Assembly (NCBI GenBank): GCA_050951365.1
Contig: JBMNIX010000011.1
Location: forward strand, 14,611 to 78,610
Reading direction: 5' to 3'
Origin: JAAYHG01 sp012735455
GTDB lineage: Bacteria > Bacillota > DTU030 > DUMP01
Length of the DNA stretch: 64,000 bases
Shown: piece after piece, positions 17,355 through 25,301 of the stretch
Numbering within the stretch: position 1 is the first letter of the stretch
How the letters are laid out: the number at the start of each line of letters is the position of its first letter
Notes under the pieces: model-generated
The model's database searches: none
What the model saw: only the letters and a program-made list of their open reading frames with translations
Told to the model about the DNA's origin: nothing
Translations under genes and position numbers: made by a program

Positions 17355-17534
17355 ATCTGAATTCAGATCATCAGATATGCTCCCGAATTGAGAGTTATAT
17401 TCGCCACGTGAGCTTAAATTCCCTCTCCAAAATCCAAAACAATTCCTATAAACTTTTTTTCTTTAGGCTAGTACCAGCAGGAAAACGGGACCCACTGGCC
17501 AATATATCACTTAAGATCATGTCATCAGATATGC
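17355..17534. promoter_or_regulatory. Candidate operator elements between divergent operons
   Basis: ATCTGAATTCAGAT (17355-17368) is a perfect palindrome. TCATCAGATATGC occurs twice in the same orientation, at 17368-17380 beside the regulator gene and at 17522-17534 beside the M20 peptidase gene; each has GATCAT just upstream. Their placement at both ends of the shared intergenic region suggests autoregulation and joint control by the GntR protein. Binding is not shown. Confidence 0.5.
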
Positions 17535-17565
17535 CTAAAAGTTTCAAGCACTGAGGAGGGAACAC

Positions 17566-18933
17566 ATGAGTCTCGCTCACGTTTACAGTTACATTGATAG
17601 CCAGCGTGAAGTATTCCTGGAAGATCTTTTCCAACTGCTACGGCAAAGGAGTATCAGCACACAGGACGATGGCGTCCAGGAATGTGCTGAGCTTCTTGCG
17701 CGCCAGATGCGTGAAGCTGGAATTGAAGCCACTGTCATGCCGACACCACGCCACCCAATAGTCTACGGCGAGGTTGGCCCCGACGGGGCACCAACCATCC
17801 TGATCTACGGCCATTACGACGTGCAGCCGCCTGAACCGCTGGAACTCTGGGAGAGTGATCCGTTCAACCCGGTTATCCGCGACGGAAAGATTTTCGCTCG
17901 GGGCGCCTCCGACAACAAGGGGCAGCTCTTTGCCCACGTGAAGGCCGTTCAAGCCTACCTTAAGGTTTTGGGCAAGCTTCCTCTCAAGGTAAAGTTTATC
18001 TTTGAGGGTGAGGAAGAGATTTCCAGCCCTAGCTTGGAACCCTTTGTGGCCAGTCACAAAGACTTGCTCAAGACAGACGTCTGTATCTTTTCCGATAGTC
18101 ACGTCCAGGAAAATGGTCGTCCTTTAGTGGTGCTAGGACTTAAAGGTATGCTCTACGTACAGATCACACTTAAAGGTGCCAACCGCGACCTACACTCCAT
18201 GCGAGCCGCTGCAGTTCCGAGCCCGGTCTGGCGGCTGATCCATCTCCTATCTACTCTTCGTGGCGAGGACGGCCTTGTACGCATCCCTGGATTCTACGAT
18301 GATGTTCGCCCCCTCCTGCCTGAGGAAATCGCCGCCGTTGAGGCCATACCCTGCGATAAGGACGCTCTGTGCGCTGATCTTGGCATCCCAGCTCTGCTGC
18401 AAAATCGCAATGGCGACGATTACTACAAGAACATGATTTTTGAGCCCACCTGCAATATCGCTGGCCTTAAGGCAGGTTACCAGGGAGTTGGTGCTAAGAC
18501 TGTGCTCCCCTGCACCGCCACAGCCAAACTGGACCTGCGCCTGGTGCCAGACCAGAAACCTGAACGGATACTAGAGTTACTAAAAGACCACCTGGCTAAG
18601 AACGGTTACGCCGACGCCGAGATCGAACCACTTGGCTTCTTGACACCATCACGCACCCCAATCACCCATCCACTTGTGGAGGTAGCACGGGACGCGGTGG
18701 CCGACGCCTACGGTGTAGACCCATACATTTATCCTGGTATCGGCGGTGCTGGCCCGAACTACATCTTTGAGAAACACCTCGGCGTGCCCTGCATAACCAT
18801 CCCCTTCGCTGCTGCTGACCAGAACAATCACGCCCCCAACGAAAGTATGATCGTGGACGGCTATTTCAACGGTATTAAGACCGGAGCCTCCCTTATCCAC
18901 CAGATTGCCGCCTTCTACGCCGCGAAAAAATAA
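17566..18933 (+). CDS. M20-family metallopeptidase/dipeptidase
   Basis: The 455-residue enzyme shows the M20 di-zinc site: ILIYGHYDVQPP (His), FARGASDNKGQ (bridging Asp), FEGEEEISSP (catalytic and ligand Glu), CIFSDSHV (Asp) and QNNHAPNES (His). The dimerisation lid lies at about 190-330. Members cleave dipeptides, acylated amino acids or carbamoyl compounds. The ATG follows CTGAGGAGGGAACAC. It starts a four-gene operon with ferredoxin-like paralogue 2, its partner and an MDR dehydrogenase, and shares a regulator region with the peptide-type ABC transporter. It is likely cytoplasmic. Confidence 0.92.
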   Translation: MSLAHVYSYIDSQREVFLEDLFQLLRQRSISTQDDGVQECAELLARQMREAGIEATVMPTPRHPIVYGEVGPDGAPTILIYGHYDVQPPEPLELWESDPFNPVIRDGKIFARGASDNKGQLFAHVKAVQAYLKVLGKLPLKVKFIFEGEEEISSPSLEPFVASHKDLLKTDVCIFSDSHVQENGRPLVVLGLKGMLYVQITLKGANRDLHSMRAAAVPSPVWRLIHLLSTLRGEDGLVRIPGFYDDVRPLLPEEIAAVEAIPCDKDALCADLGIPALLQNRNGDDYYKNMIFEPTCNIAGLKAGYQGVGAKTVLPCTATAKLDLRLVPDQKPERILELLKDHLAKNGYADAEIEPLGFLTPSRTPITHPLVEVARDAVADAYGVDPYIYPGIGGAGPNYIFEKHLGVPCITIPFAAADQNNHAPNESMIVDGYFNGIKTGASLIHQIAAFYAAKK

Positions 18934-18950
18934 ATTCGAGGTGAAAAAAG

Positions 18951-19661
18951 ATGTTAGTTGATGAAACAAAATGTGTGGCCTGTGGTAATTGTATTGATTA
19001 CTGCCCTATGAATGCCATCTCTTTGACCGCAGAGTGTGCCGCTGTGGATCAAGCAGAGTGCGTGGAATGTGGCGTCTGCCTTCGCTCGGAGTGCTGCCCC
19101 ACCGGAGCCCTCTACCGTCCAGAGCTTAACTACCCGCGGGACATCGCCTGCTTCTTCTCGGACCCAGAGGCTACACACCCCTCTACTGATGTGCCTGGAC
19201 GTGGCACGGAAGAGATGAAAACTAACGAGGTAACTGGACGCTTCCCGCCTGGCATGGCCGCGATCGCAATTGAACTGGGGCGACCTGGCATTGGAACGCG
19301 CTTCACTGATGTGGAAAAGGTAGCACGCGCCATGGCTGAGTTCGGCGTGGAGTTCGAGCCACAAAACCCCGTCACCGCTCTCATGATAGACAAGCGAGCA
19401 GGTACACTCCCTGATGATCTAAAGCCTGTTAAGGTTCTCTCGGCCATTGTTGAGTTTGGTGCACCACTGGAAAAGGTGCCAGCCATTCTTCAGCGTCTGA
19501 AAGAGGTAGAAGGAGAACTGGAAACCGTTTTTAGCCTGGATCTGGCTGCCCGTGTTCCGGAGGATGGTTCTCTCCCCTTTGCGGGGCTAGAACTCCCCTA
19601 CCCGCTTTCCATCAACGGCAAGACCAACGTCGGCCTGGGTAAACCACGCTTTCGGGAGTAG
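18951..19661 (+). CDS. 8-Cys ferredoxin-like protein with a conserved C-terminal domain, paralogue 2
   Basis: The protein matches paralogue 1 at 1233 throughout. Cysteines C8, C11, C14, C18-Pro and C37, C40, C43, C48/C49 can hold two [4Fe-4S] clusters. The C-terminal domain shares GRGTEEMKTNEVT, GRPGIGTRFTDVEKVARA, FGVEFE, KVLSAIVEF and KTNVGLGKP with its paralogue. It begins 17 bases after the M20 peptidase stop. Next comes the unknown partner protein after 12 bases. The function is unknown; a dedicated electron carrier is a reasonable guess. Confidence 0.85.
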   Translation: MLVDETKCVACGNCIDYCPMNAISLTAECAAVDQAECVECGVCLRSECCPTGALYRPELNYPRDIACFFSDPEATHPSTDVPGRGTEEMKTNEVTGRFPPGMAAIAIELGRPGIGTRFTDVEKVARAMAEFGVEFEPQNPVTALMIDKRAGTLPDDLKPVKVLSAIVEFGAPLEKVPAILQRLKEVEGELETVFSLDLAARVPEDGSLPFAGLELPYPLSINGKTNVGLGKPRFRE

Positions 19662-19673
19662 GAGGTTACAGCC

Positions 19674-20297
19674 ATGACACACACACTACACCGTCAAGGG
19701 ACTGCAGAAAACCTTGCCCATGACTTTTGCGTCCTGGCCATTTCCGCTCAAGGGATCAACAGCGCCGGTTCAGGCGAAAAGCTGCAGGCAATAAAAGAAA
19801 TCTTTTTAAAGCACAACCCTGTAAACATCGGTGACATTAAGCGCGGCAATATGTACAACCCTAGCACGGAGCACGTAATGGCCGCAACCCAAGACGGTAC
19901 CGTGGTTCATGCCGTCTACCGTGACCGGGAGACCTTGATTGCAGTGCTGCGAGACTTAAAAGACGCCGACACCGGCATCTCCATTGTCGTCTCGGGACTT
20001 TTCGATCACGTAGGAGAATGTTGCCAGCAGGCGGGACTAAAACCCCACACCATTGAGTACTCACTAGGGGTTCACGGTGCCGTGGAGCGCCTGCCGGAGC
20101 GAAGCATTACTGAAATAACCACCATGTGCGGCCACGGGCAGGTCTCCTTTAACCTAGTCCGGCGGATGGTACGAGAAATCGAAGCTGGCCGGAGAACAGC
20201 TGAGGACGCCGGAAAAGAACTCGCCCGCCAGTGCATCTGCGGTATCTTTAACCCGAAGCGGGCGGAAGAACTACTACTGAAACTAGCTTCAAAGTAA
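19674..20297 (+). CDS. Conserved Cys/His protein of unknown family, partner of the ferredoxin-like protein, paralogue 2
   Basis: This 207-residue protein aligns with the one at 1989 from MTHTLHR to the C-terminus, including GSGEKL, HNPVNIGD, IVVSG, CQQAGLKPHTIEYSLG, MCGHGQV, GRRTAEDAGKELA and CICGIFNPKRA. The conserved cysteines and the MCGH histidine survive, while the stretch at about 60-95 varies, so selection acts on the candidate metal site. ATG is preceded by TAGGAGGTTACAGCC, only 12 bases after the ferredoxin-like gene. The MDR dehydrogenase gene follows. Confidence 0.82.
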   Translation: MTHTLHRQGTAENLAHDFCVLAISAQGINSAGSGEKLQAIKEIFLKHNPVNIGDIKRGNMYNPSTEHVMAATQDGTVVHAVYRDRETLIAVLRDLKDADTGISIVVSGLFDHVGECCQQAGLKPHTIEYSLGVHGAVERLPERSITEITTMCGHGQVSFNLVRRMVREIEAGRRTAEDAGKELARQCICGIFNPKRAEELLLKLASK

Positions 20298-20352
20298 CCT
20301 TTTAGGACAGCCATGATCAAGCGTAGAAACTCGGTGCAAAGGAGTGAGGCAA

Positions 20353-21339
20353 GTGACTGTGGTAACCAAGGCGGCGGTTCTCAAGGGCCCATATGACATC
20401 GAGCTTACCGAGCGGGAACTTGTCTGCGGCGAAACCGAGGTCATCGTGAAGAATCACCTAGTTGGCATCTGTGGTTCCGACAAGAACTTTTACCGTGGCC
20501 AGTTGCCCCCCAAGACAGCTGAGTTCCGCCAAGAACCTGGCTTCCCTTTCCTCCTAGGCCATGAAAGTGGCGGCACCGTGGTAGAGGTGGGTTCTCGTGT
20601 CCACGAATACAAGGTTGGCGACAAGGTCATGGCCTTTGGCTGGAACAACAACCTGGCTGAGTACTTTAAGGCTCCGGTTGAGGAGGTACAACTTGTCCCG
20701 GAAGGCCTGGACATGGACCTGGCCAGCCTGGGTGAACCCATCGGCTGTGCAATGTTTGCAGGCTTAGAAGCAGGAGTAAAGTTGGGTGACACGGTGGCCG
20801 TGTTCGGCGCTGGTTTCGCCGGGCAGGTGATCGCCCAGTGTGCTCGGGCCGCTGGAGCCTATCGCGTAGTGGTTATCGACGTTTGCACTGGCAAGCTTCA
20901 GCTGGCCAAGCAATTGGGAGCTCACGTGGCGGTTAACGCGGCAACTGACGATCCTGTCCAAGTGATAAAGGATCTCACTCACGGACACGGTGCCGACATC
21001 GTGGTGGAGGCAGCAGGCACAGAAACAGCCATCAACCAGGCCACTCAGGCCCTATGCCACGGCGGAAAGTTTGTTTTCTACAGCTGGGTGACCACCCCAG
21101 TACGGCTGGACATTTCACGCTGGCATGACGATGGCTTTACCTTTGTGAACGCCTGCCTGGTGCACCACAGCCGTGAAGAACGCCAGGTGTGGGCCCCGCG
21201 GGCCCTGCGTCCTGTGATCCAAGGGCTGGTTAAGATCCATCCTCTCATCACCCACGAGTTCAAGGTGGAAGAGATTAAAGAAGCCTTCGCTTTCGTCGCC
21301 CAGGACGAGACGGCGGTGAAGGTAGTCTTAAGACCCTAG
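20353..21339 (+). CDS. Zinc-type medium-chain alcohol/polyol dehydrogenase (MDR family)
   Basis: GTG at 20353 is preferred because AAAGGAG lies eight to nine bases upstream; a GTG three codons earlier overlaps that site. The 328-residue product has catalytic-zinc residues in GICGSDKNFY and GHESGGTVVEVG, and a Rossmann loop AVFGAGFAGQV. The usual four-cysteine structural zinc lobe near residue 95 is missing: the sequence goes from VMAFGWNNN straight to LAEYFKAPVEE. It probably oxidises an alcohol or reduces a carbonyl formed by the pathway of this operon. Substrate and cofactor are unknown. Confidence 0.87.
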   Translation: MTVVTKAAVLKGPYDIELTERELVCGETEVIVKNHLVGICGSDKNFYRGQLPPKTAEFRQEPGFPFLLGHESGGTVVEVGSRVHEYKVGDKVMAFGWNNNLAEYFKAPVEEVQLVPEGLDMDLASLGEPIGCAMFAGLEAGVKLGDTVAVFGAGFAGQVIAQCARAAGAYRVVVIDVCTGKLQLAKQLGAHVAVNAATDDPVQVIKDLTHGHGADIVVEAAGTETAINQATQALCHGGKFVFYSWVTTPVRLDISRWHDDGFTFVNACLVHHSREERQVWAPRALRPVIQGLVKIHPLITHEFKVEEIKEAFAFVAQDETAVKVVLRP

Positions 21340-21341
21340 GT

Positions 21342-21399
21342 AAAAAAAGAGGATCCCGGCTACGTTGTGCTGCAAGGCACTCGCAGTCGGGATTTTTTT
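21342..21399. terminator. Bidirectional terminator between the MDR gene and the C_GCAxxG gene
   Basis: AAAAAAAGAGGATCCCGGCT pairs through ATCCCGGCT/AGTCGGGAT (one G-T pair) with a following run of seven T. The A-run on the left gives a T-run on the other strand, so it serves both convergent genes. Confidence 0.85.
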
Positions 21400-21847
21400 A
21401 CGCCAGCAGCTTGGTTACTAGCACCGCCGCCGTCTCAACAAAACGCTGACACTTGATCCGGCGCTCGGGGTCGTCCTTGAATCTCTTCTCGCCCTCCGGG
21501 CTGCGCAGGTCATAGCCGGTAAGTTCCCGGCAGAGAAGTTTCCCGTGCTCCCCTTGAAAGCCAGCAATGAATTCCCTCATCTTGCTGCGTACACGGTCGT
21601 AGGCTTCCTTGTCCCCGGCCTGTTCACGTCCACCCCACAAGCCTACCAAGAGTGCAGCTCCGCTGATAACACCGCAGACCTCGCCTTGGCCGCCCACCCC
21701 ACCGCCAAAAGATGTGGCCAGGGCTGAAGGTAGGTCTAACCCCATTTGCAGTGCCTCCCGGGCACCTAAGAAAACTGCTTCAGCTCAACTGTATCCGGCT
21801 ATGAAATAGTCAGCTGCCACCTCTCTGGCCTGTTGACTTGGCTCCAT
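21398..21847 (-). CDS. C_GCAxxG_C_C-family redox protein with in-frame UGA (probable selenoprotein)
   Basis: Plain translation gives only a 115-residue fragment from an internal ATG at 21745. Upstream, in the same frame, ATG at 21847 has AGGAGG seven bases before it and runs through one TGA at codon 21 (21787-21785). With that codon as selenocysteine the protein is 149 residues and begins with the family's GYxCAxAV motif as GYS-U-AEAV. The remaining family cysteines are present: GEVCGVISG, LLCREL and RIKCQRF. A hairpin with a G-rich loop follows the UGA at the distance used by bacterial SECIS elements. A Cys-to-stop mutation is the alternative, but the intact frame and ribosome site argue for recoding. 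Confidence 0.78.
21751..21765 (-). promoter_or_regulatory. Candidate bacterial SECIS hairpin
   Basis: On the - strand GTGCC-CGGGA-GGCAC forms a 5-bp stem with a GG-containing loop that starts 24 bases after the UGA. A lower GCAG/CTGC pairing can extend it. Spacing and a G early in the loop agree with the bacterial SECIS consensus, but the stem is short. Confidence 0.5.
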
Positions 21848-22042
21848 ACTGCTGCCTCCTCAATTTTTAATAAAATTAACCTTCAATTCTGCGCCCAAAG
21901 TGGATTCTCCTACCTTGTCTAGGAATTATCCTTTTTAATGTTACATTTTTTTCTTAGGAAGAAAGCGCTCGTCTTTCCTATAGTTTATGCTCAAAAAAAC
22001 TCAGCCGGTGGGAAAAATACTAGCAGGAGGTGCACAGCAAAA

Positions 22043-22276
22043 ATGGCACGAGGAAGTTGGAACAAACGAGCACACGTGGTACCGGAAGCTCATCAGGTGA
22101 TGGACAACTTTAAGTATGAGGTTGCCGCCGAGTTGGGTATACCGGTTTATCAGGGTTCGGAAGACTACTGGGGTGACATCCCCTCCCGGGATTGTGGTGC
22201 TGTTGGTGGCCATATGGTAAGGAAAATGATCCAATATGCTGAACAGGCCTTTTTGCAAAACGGCGGTTTCAAGTAG
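22043..22276 (+). CDS. Small acid-soluble spore protein, alpha/beta type
   Basis: The 77-residue protein is an alpha/beta SASP, which coats and protects spore DNA. ATG at 22043 has AGGAGGTG ten bases upstream; the frame is open further but lacks signals. Family marks are MDNFKYEVAAELGIP (with the germination-protease site within FKYEVAAE) and GAVGGHMVRKMI. It is proof of an endospore former. Forespore sigma-G expression is expected from the family, but I could not define a clear promoter. It is monocistronic, with a weak terminator after it. Confidence 0.95.
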   Translation: MARGSWNKRAHVVPEAHQVMDNFKYEVAAELGIPVYQGSEDYWGDIPSRDCGAVGGHMVRKMIQYAEQAFLQNGGFK

Positions 22277-22278
22277 AA

Positions 22279-22310
22279 AGGGCAGGTTACTCCTGCCCTC
22301 TCCTTACATT
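22279..22310 (+). terminator. Terminator hairpin after the SASP gene
   Basis: AGGGCAGG (22279-22286) pairs with CCTGCCCT (22292-22299) around a 5-base loop, followed by a pyrimidine-rich CTCCTTACATT. Confidence 0.6.
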
Positions 22311-22345
22311 AGGAAGCAAAATTAAGTTTTGAAAGGAGAAACGGT

Positions 22346-22792
22346 GTGAAGCTGATCACGCTTGCCATTGCTGCAATTGCTGGCCTAATGATGGCCGTGC
22401 AGGGGTCACTTAACGCGGCACTGGGTAAGGTTATCGGTCTCTGGGAAGCCACCCTGGTGGTCCACGGCATAGGCACGGTGGTAACCGGTGCGGCTGTTTT
22501 TTCATTTGCGGCAGGCAACGGTGCTTTGGGCAATATCACCTCTGCCCCCTGGTACACCCTGCTCGGCGGGGTACTGAGTGTGGTGATAATATACACCGTT
22601 GCAGTAAGCATCCCGCGTTTGGGTGTGGCTACAGCCACCACTGCCATCATCGTGGGACAGGTACTTACCGCTCTTTGCATTGACCATCTAGGGTGTTTCG
22701 GTCTGGACCGGGTGTCCTTCACTTGGTTTAAGCTCTTGGGGCTCGCTTTTTTGGCTGCGGGTGCCTGGCTGCTCCTGCAAAGGCCTAGTTAG
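22346..22792 (+). CDS. DMT-superfamily small membrane protein (YdcZ/DUF606 type)
   Basis: This 148-residue protein has about five hydrophobic helices and the DUF606 pattern: an N-terminal AAIAGLMMAVQGSLNAALGK helix and IPRLGVATATTAIIVGQVLTAL, with ID-HLG after it. These are half-size drug/metabolite transporter-like proteins that may pair as dimers. The ligand is unknown. Translation starts at GTG with GAAAGGAGAAACG upstream. Its 3' end overlaps that of the convergent aminotransferase gene by eight bases. Confidence 0.85.
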   Translation: MKLITLAIAAIAGLMMAVQGSLNAALGKVIGLWEATLVVHGIGTVVTGAAVFSFAAGNGALGNITSAPWYTLLGGVLSVVIIYTVAVSIPRLGVATATTAIIVGQVLTALCIDHLGCFGLDRVSFTWFKLLGLAFLAAGAWLLLQRPS

Positions 22793-24179
22793 ACTTGGTC
22801 CAGCGGCCCAGAATGTTCTTACCTGCGCTGAAGGCAATAGATAGGAAGTTCTTTTGGCGGCTCAGAATGTCGTCCAGGGCATTTAGGACGTAGTCAATAT
22901 CATCCTTGCTAACAATAAGAGGTGGCTCAAGGCGGATTACGTTGGGATTATTAAGCGTGTAAGCCGTGATAACGTGGTGTTTGTTGAGAAGCTCACCGGC
23001 TACCAAAGCACCTTGGTACTCCTGGGCCAGGTTTTTCAACGTACCACCTGTGAGGGTGTTGAGCAACCCCTCCGGCTGGGCAAACTCAAGACCAATAAAC
23101 AGTCCACGCCCTCGTACCTCCTTAAGCAGGGGGTACTTCTTTTGTAACTCCCGCAGTCCCTTAAGGAAGTAGTCGCCCTTTTCCTTGGCCTGTTCCGGCA
23201 GCCGCTGACCCACTATTTCCGTAATACTGGCCAAAGCCGCGGCCATGGCCCTGGCGTTACCGCCAAAGGTGGAGGTGTGCAGCAAGGCCTTTTCCGTTGA
23301 ACCATAGGCCCGCTGCCAAACCTCTTCGTCGGCCACATAGGCGCTGACAGGCATAACACCGCCCCCCAAAGACTTGGCCAAACAGATGATATCCGGGGCG
23401 ACGTTTTCATATTCGCACGCAAAAAGATAGCCGGTACGACCAAAGCCAGTCTGGATCTCGTCGGCGATAAAGAGGGCGCCGTACTTCTTGGTAAGCTCCC
23501 GCACACCCTTCAGGTAACCATCAGGCGGTACAATAATCCCGCCCTCACCTAGAATGGGCTCTACGATAAAGGCAGCCACGTCACCACCCTTTAGTTTCGC
23601 CTCCAGGAGGTCAAGGTCGCCGTAAGGGACAGTCTCACACCCTGGTACCAAAGGTAAAAAAGGCTCCTGATATTTCTTGCGCCCGGTAACCGAGAGGGCA
23701 CCCATGGTCTTGCCGTGAAAAGAGCCCTCACAAGAGATCAGCTTTTGTTTGTCAGTGGCAATGCGGGCCAGTTTCAGGGCACCTTCCACAGCCTCGGCAC
23801 CGCTGTTACCAAAGAATGATCGTTTAAGCCCGCCGGGGGTAATTTGTGCCAGGTTATGGGCAAGAGCACCGGCTAGAAGATTCAATGAGGCCTGGAGCAT
23901 GTTGGGCAGATCTCTAACCCGGTCCACAGCTGCCAACACTGCCGGGGGGTTATGGCCTAGGTTCAGTGCACCGTAGCTGCCGAGAAAATCACGGTATTCT
24001 GTTCCCTCAGCATCCCAAACACGGGTCCCCTCTGCCCGCACAAACTGCTTATCAAAACCAATTAAGCTCAGCATGGACGCCAGATTAGAATTTATATAAT
24101 CACGGTTATTTCTTATCATCTCTTCCCGATTCTGAGCCAGGGCTGCTTCCAGAGTATAGAGATCCAGCTCATCTGTCAT
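22785..24179 (-). CDS. Class III pyridoxal-phosphate aminotransferase, putrescine/acetylornithine type
   Basis: The 464-residue enzyme carries class III marks: FFGNSGAEAVEGALKLAR, SFHGKTMGALSVTG, LFIADEIQTGFGRTG and the PLP lysine in CLAKSLGGG. The N-terminal extension with NRDYINSNLASMLSLIGFDK matches putrescine aminotransferase (PatA/YgjG type) better than plain ornithine enzymes. It would move an amino group from putrescine or a similar omega-amine to 2-oxoglutarate. ATG at 24179 has GGGAGGCG upstream; the earlier GTG lies inside that site. It stands alone between convergent and divergent genes. Confidence 0.88.
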   Translation of the reverse strand: MTDELDLYTLEAALAQNREEMIRNNRDYINSNLASMLSLIGFDKQFVRAEGTRVWDAEGTEYRDFLGSYGALNLGHNPPAVLAAVDRVRDLPNMLQASLNLLAGALAHNLAQITPGGLKRSFFGNSGAEAVEGALKLARIATDKQKLISCEGSFHGKTMGALSVTGRKKYQEPFLPLVPGCETVPYGDLDLLEAKLKGGDVAAFIVEPILGEGGIIVPPDGYLKGVRELTKKYGALFIADEIQTGFGRTGYLFACEYENVAPDIICLAKSLGGGVMPVSAYVADEEVWQRAYGSTEKALLHTSTFGGNARAMAAALASITEIVGQRLPEQAKEKGDYFLKGLRELQKKYPLLKEVRGRGLFIGLEFAQPEGLLNTLTGGTLKNLAQEYQGALVAGELLNKHHVITAYTLNNPNVIRLEPPLIVSKDDIDYVLNALDDILSRQKNFLSIAFSAGKNILGRWTKSN

Positions 24180-24311
24180 ACCAATCGCCTCCCACACCTA
24201 ATTAGCTTTTCCCATTTCTCCCCGGGTATTCGACAGCTAGGGGCACACATCCTGCTCTCCGCATAGATTAAAAGACAGAGCGACCCCCACGACTCACAGG
24301 AGGTGATGACA

Positions 24312-24842
24312 GTGTATCGGATTATCGTTGACGTGCCGGGCCGCCAGCTCTACCTTTATGACGGTAGCCAACAGATAAGGGATTTCCCCATCGCCGTAGG
24401 AAAGCCCGAAACACCTACCCCAGCAGGTACCTACACCATCATTGAAAAGGTTCCATACCCCGGTGGTGCTTTTGGCAGCCGTTGGATGGGTCTTTCCCGG
24501 CGTTATTACGGCATCCACGGCACCAATGCACCCTGGCTTATAGGCCAGGCAGTTTCCAATGGCTGTATCCGTATGTACAATGCAGACGTGGAATACGTGT
24601 ACGACCTGGTTGAGGTTGGCACAGAGGTACAAATTCTTGATCAGGTTCAGGAGCAGGGCAACACTGGTAATCAAGGCACCTACGTGGTGGAACCAGGTGA
24701 CTCTCTTTGGCTCATTGCCAACCGTTTTGGTACCACAGTGGATACCCTAGCAGCCCTCAACCACATCAGCCCACCTTATATGATCTACCCCGGACAAAAA
24801 CTCTACCTTCCCGGCAGCAACCCAGCAGCGGGAGGTTTATAG
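24312..24842 (+). CDS. L,D-transpeptidase (YkuD domain) with C-terminal LysM
   Basis: The YkuD domain covers residues about 1-110, with the active-site motif HGTNAPWLIGQAVSNGCIRM containing the catalytic Cys. A LysM domain (YVVEPGDSLWLIANRFGTT to YPGQKLYLP) follows and would bind peptidoglycan. These enzymes make 3-3 cross-links or attach proteins to the wall. GTG at 24312 is chosen because AGGAGGTG ends six bases before it. No signal peptide is visible, which is odd for a wall enzyme but known in YkuD-type spore proteins. A small unknown gene follows after 18 bases. Confidence 0.9.
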   Translation: MYRIIVDVPGRQLYLYDGSQQIRDFPIAVGKPETPTPAGTYTIIEKVPYPGGAFGSRWMGLSRRYYGIHGTNAPWLIGQAVSNGCIRMYNADVEYVYDLVEVGTEVQILDQVQEQGNTGNQGTYVVEPGDSLWLIANRFGTTVDTLAALNHISPPYMIYPGQKLYLPGSNPAAGGL

Positions 24843-24860
24843 CAATTTGGAGGTGAAACC

Positions 24861-25262
24861 ATGGAGTTTGACCGGGAGATCTTCAAATACCCGGCAGTGG
24901 AATACATCCCCCTCTATCCTTACACATTAGGCTTGGAACCTAACTGGGCCTCCGGGCGGCCGGACCAGGTTACACTCTATGTCTTACAGGACCAAGCCGC
25001 CTTCGCCGAGGAACTGGCCCGCCTGGGCATAACCTACAGCGAGCCGGTGGATTTCTCCCGCTACCTGGTGCTCATTACCCTGGGTTATGAGATAACCGGC
25101 GCCTGGTACCGCGGCTATTTAACCATACTCTTAGGAAACCCCTTGCCTGGTGGCTACCACATCGCCCGCATTCCGCGCTGGTACTTTTATAAAGACCGCA
25201 TCCACTTCGCCCTCTACAGCGATGAAGGTAAGAAGCTGACCTGGACAAACATTGGTCTTTAG
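24861..25262 (+). CDS. Hypothetical protein, 133 residues
   Basis: ATG has TTGGAGGTGAAACC directly upstream, and the gene sits 18 bases after the L,D-transpeptidase, so it is very likely real and co-transcribed. It is rich in Tyr and Trp (YLVLITLGYEITGAWYRGYL, RIPRWYFYKDRIHFALYSDE) and looks like a small beta-rich domain without signal or membrane segments. I do not recognise a family. A very loose likeness to PrcB-type domains is possible but unproven. Confidence 0.7.
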   Translation: MEFDREIFKYPAVEYIPLYPYTLGLEPNWASGRPDQVTLYVLQDQAAFAEELARLGITYSEPVDFSRYLVLITLGYEITGAWYRGYLTILLGNPLPGGYHIARIPRWYFYKDRIHFALYSDEGKKLTWTNIGL

Positions 25263-25301
25263 GCTTTGCAGGTTTGGTCGACTAAAACGGTAATCCCTCG
25301 T

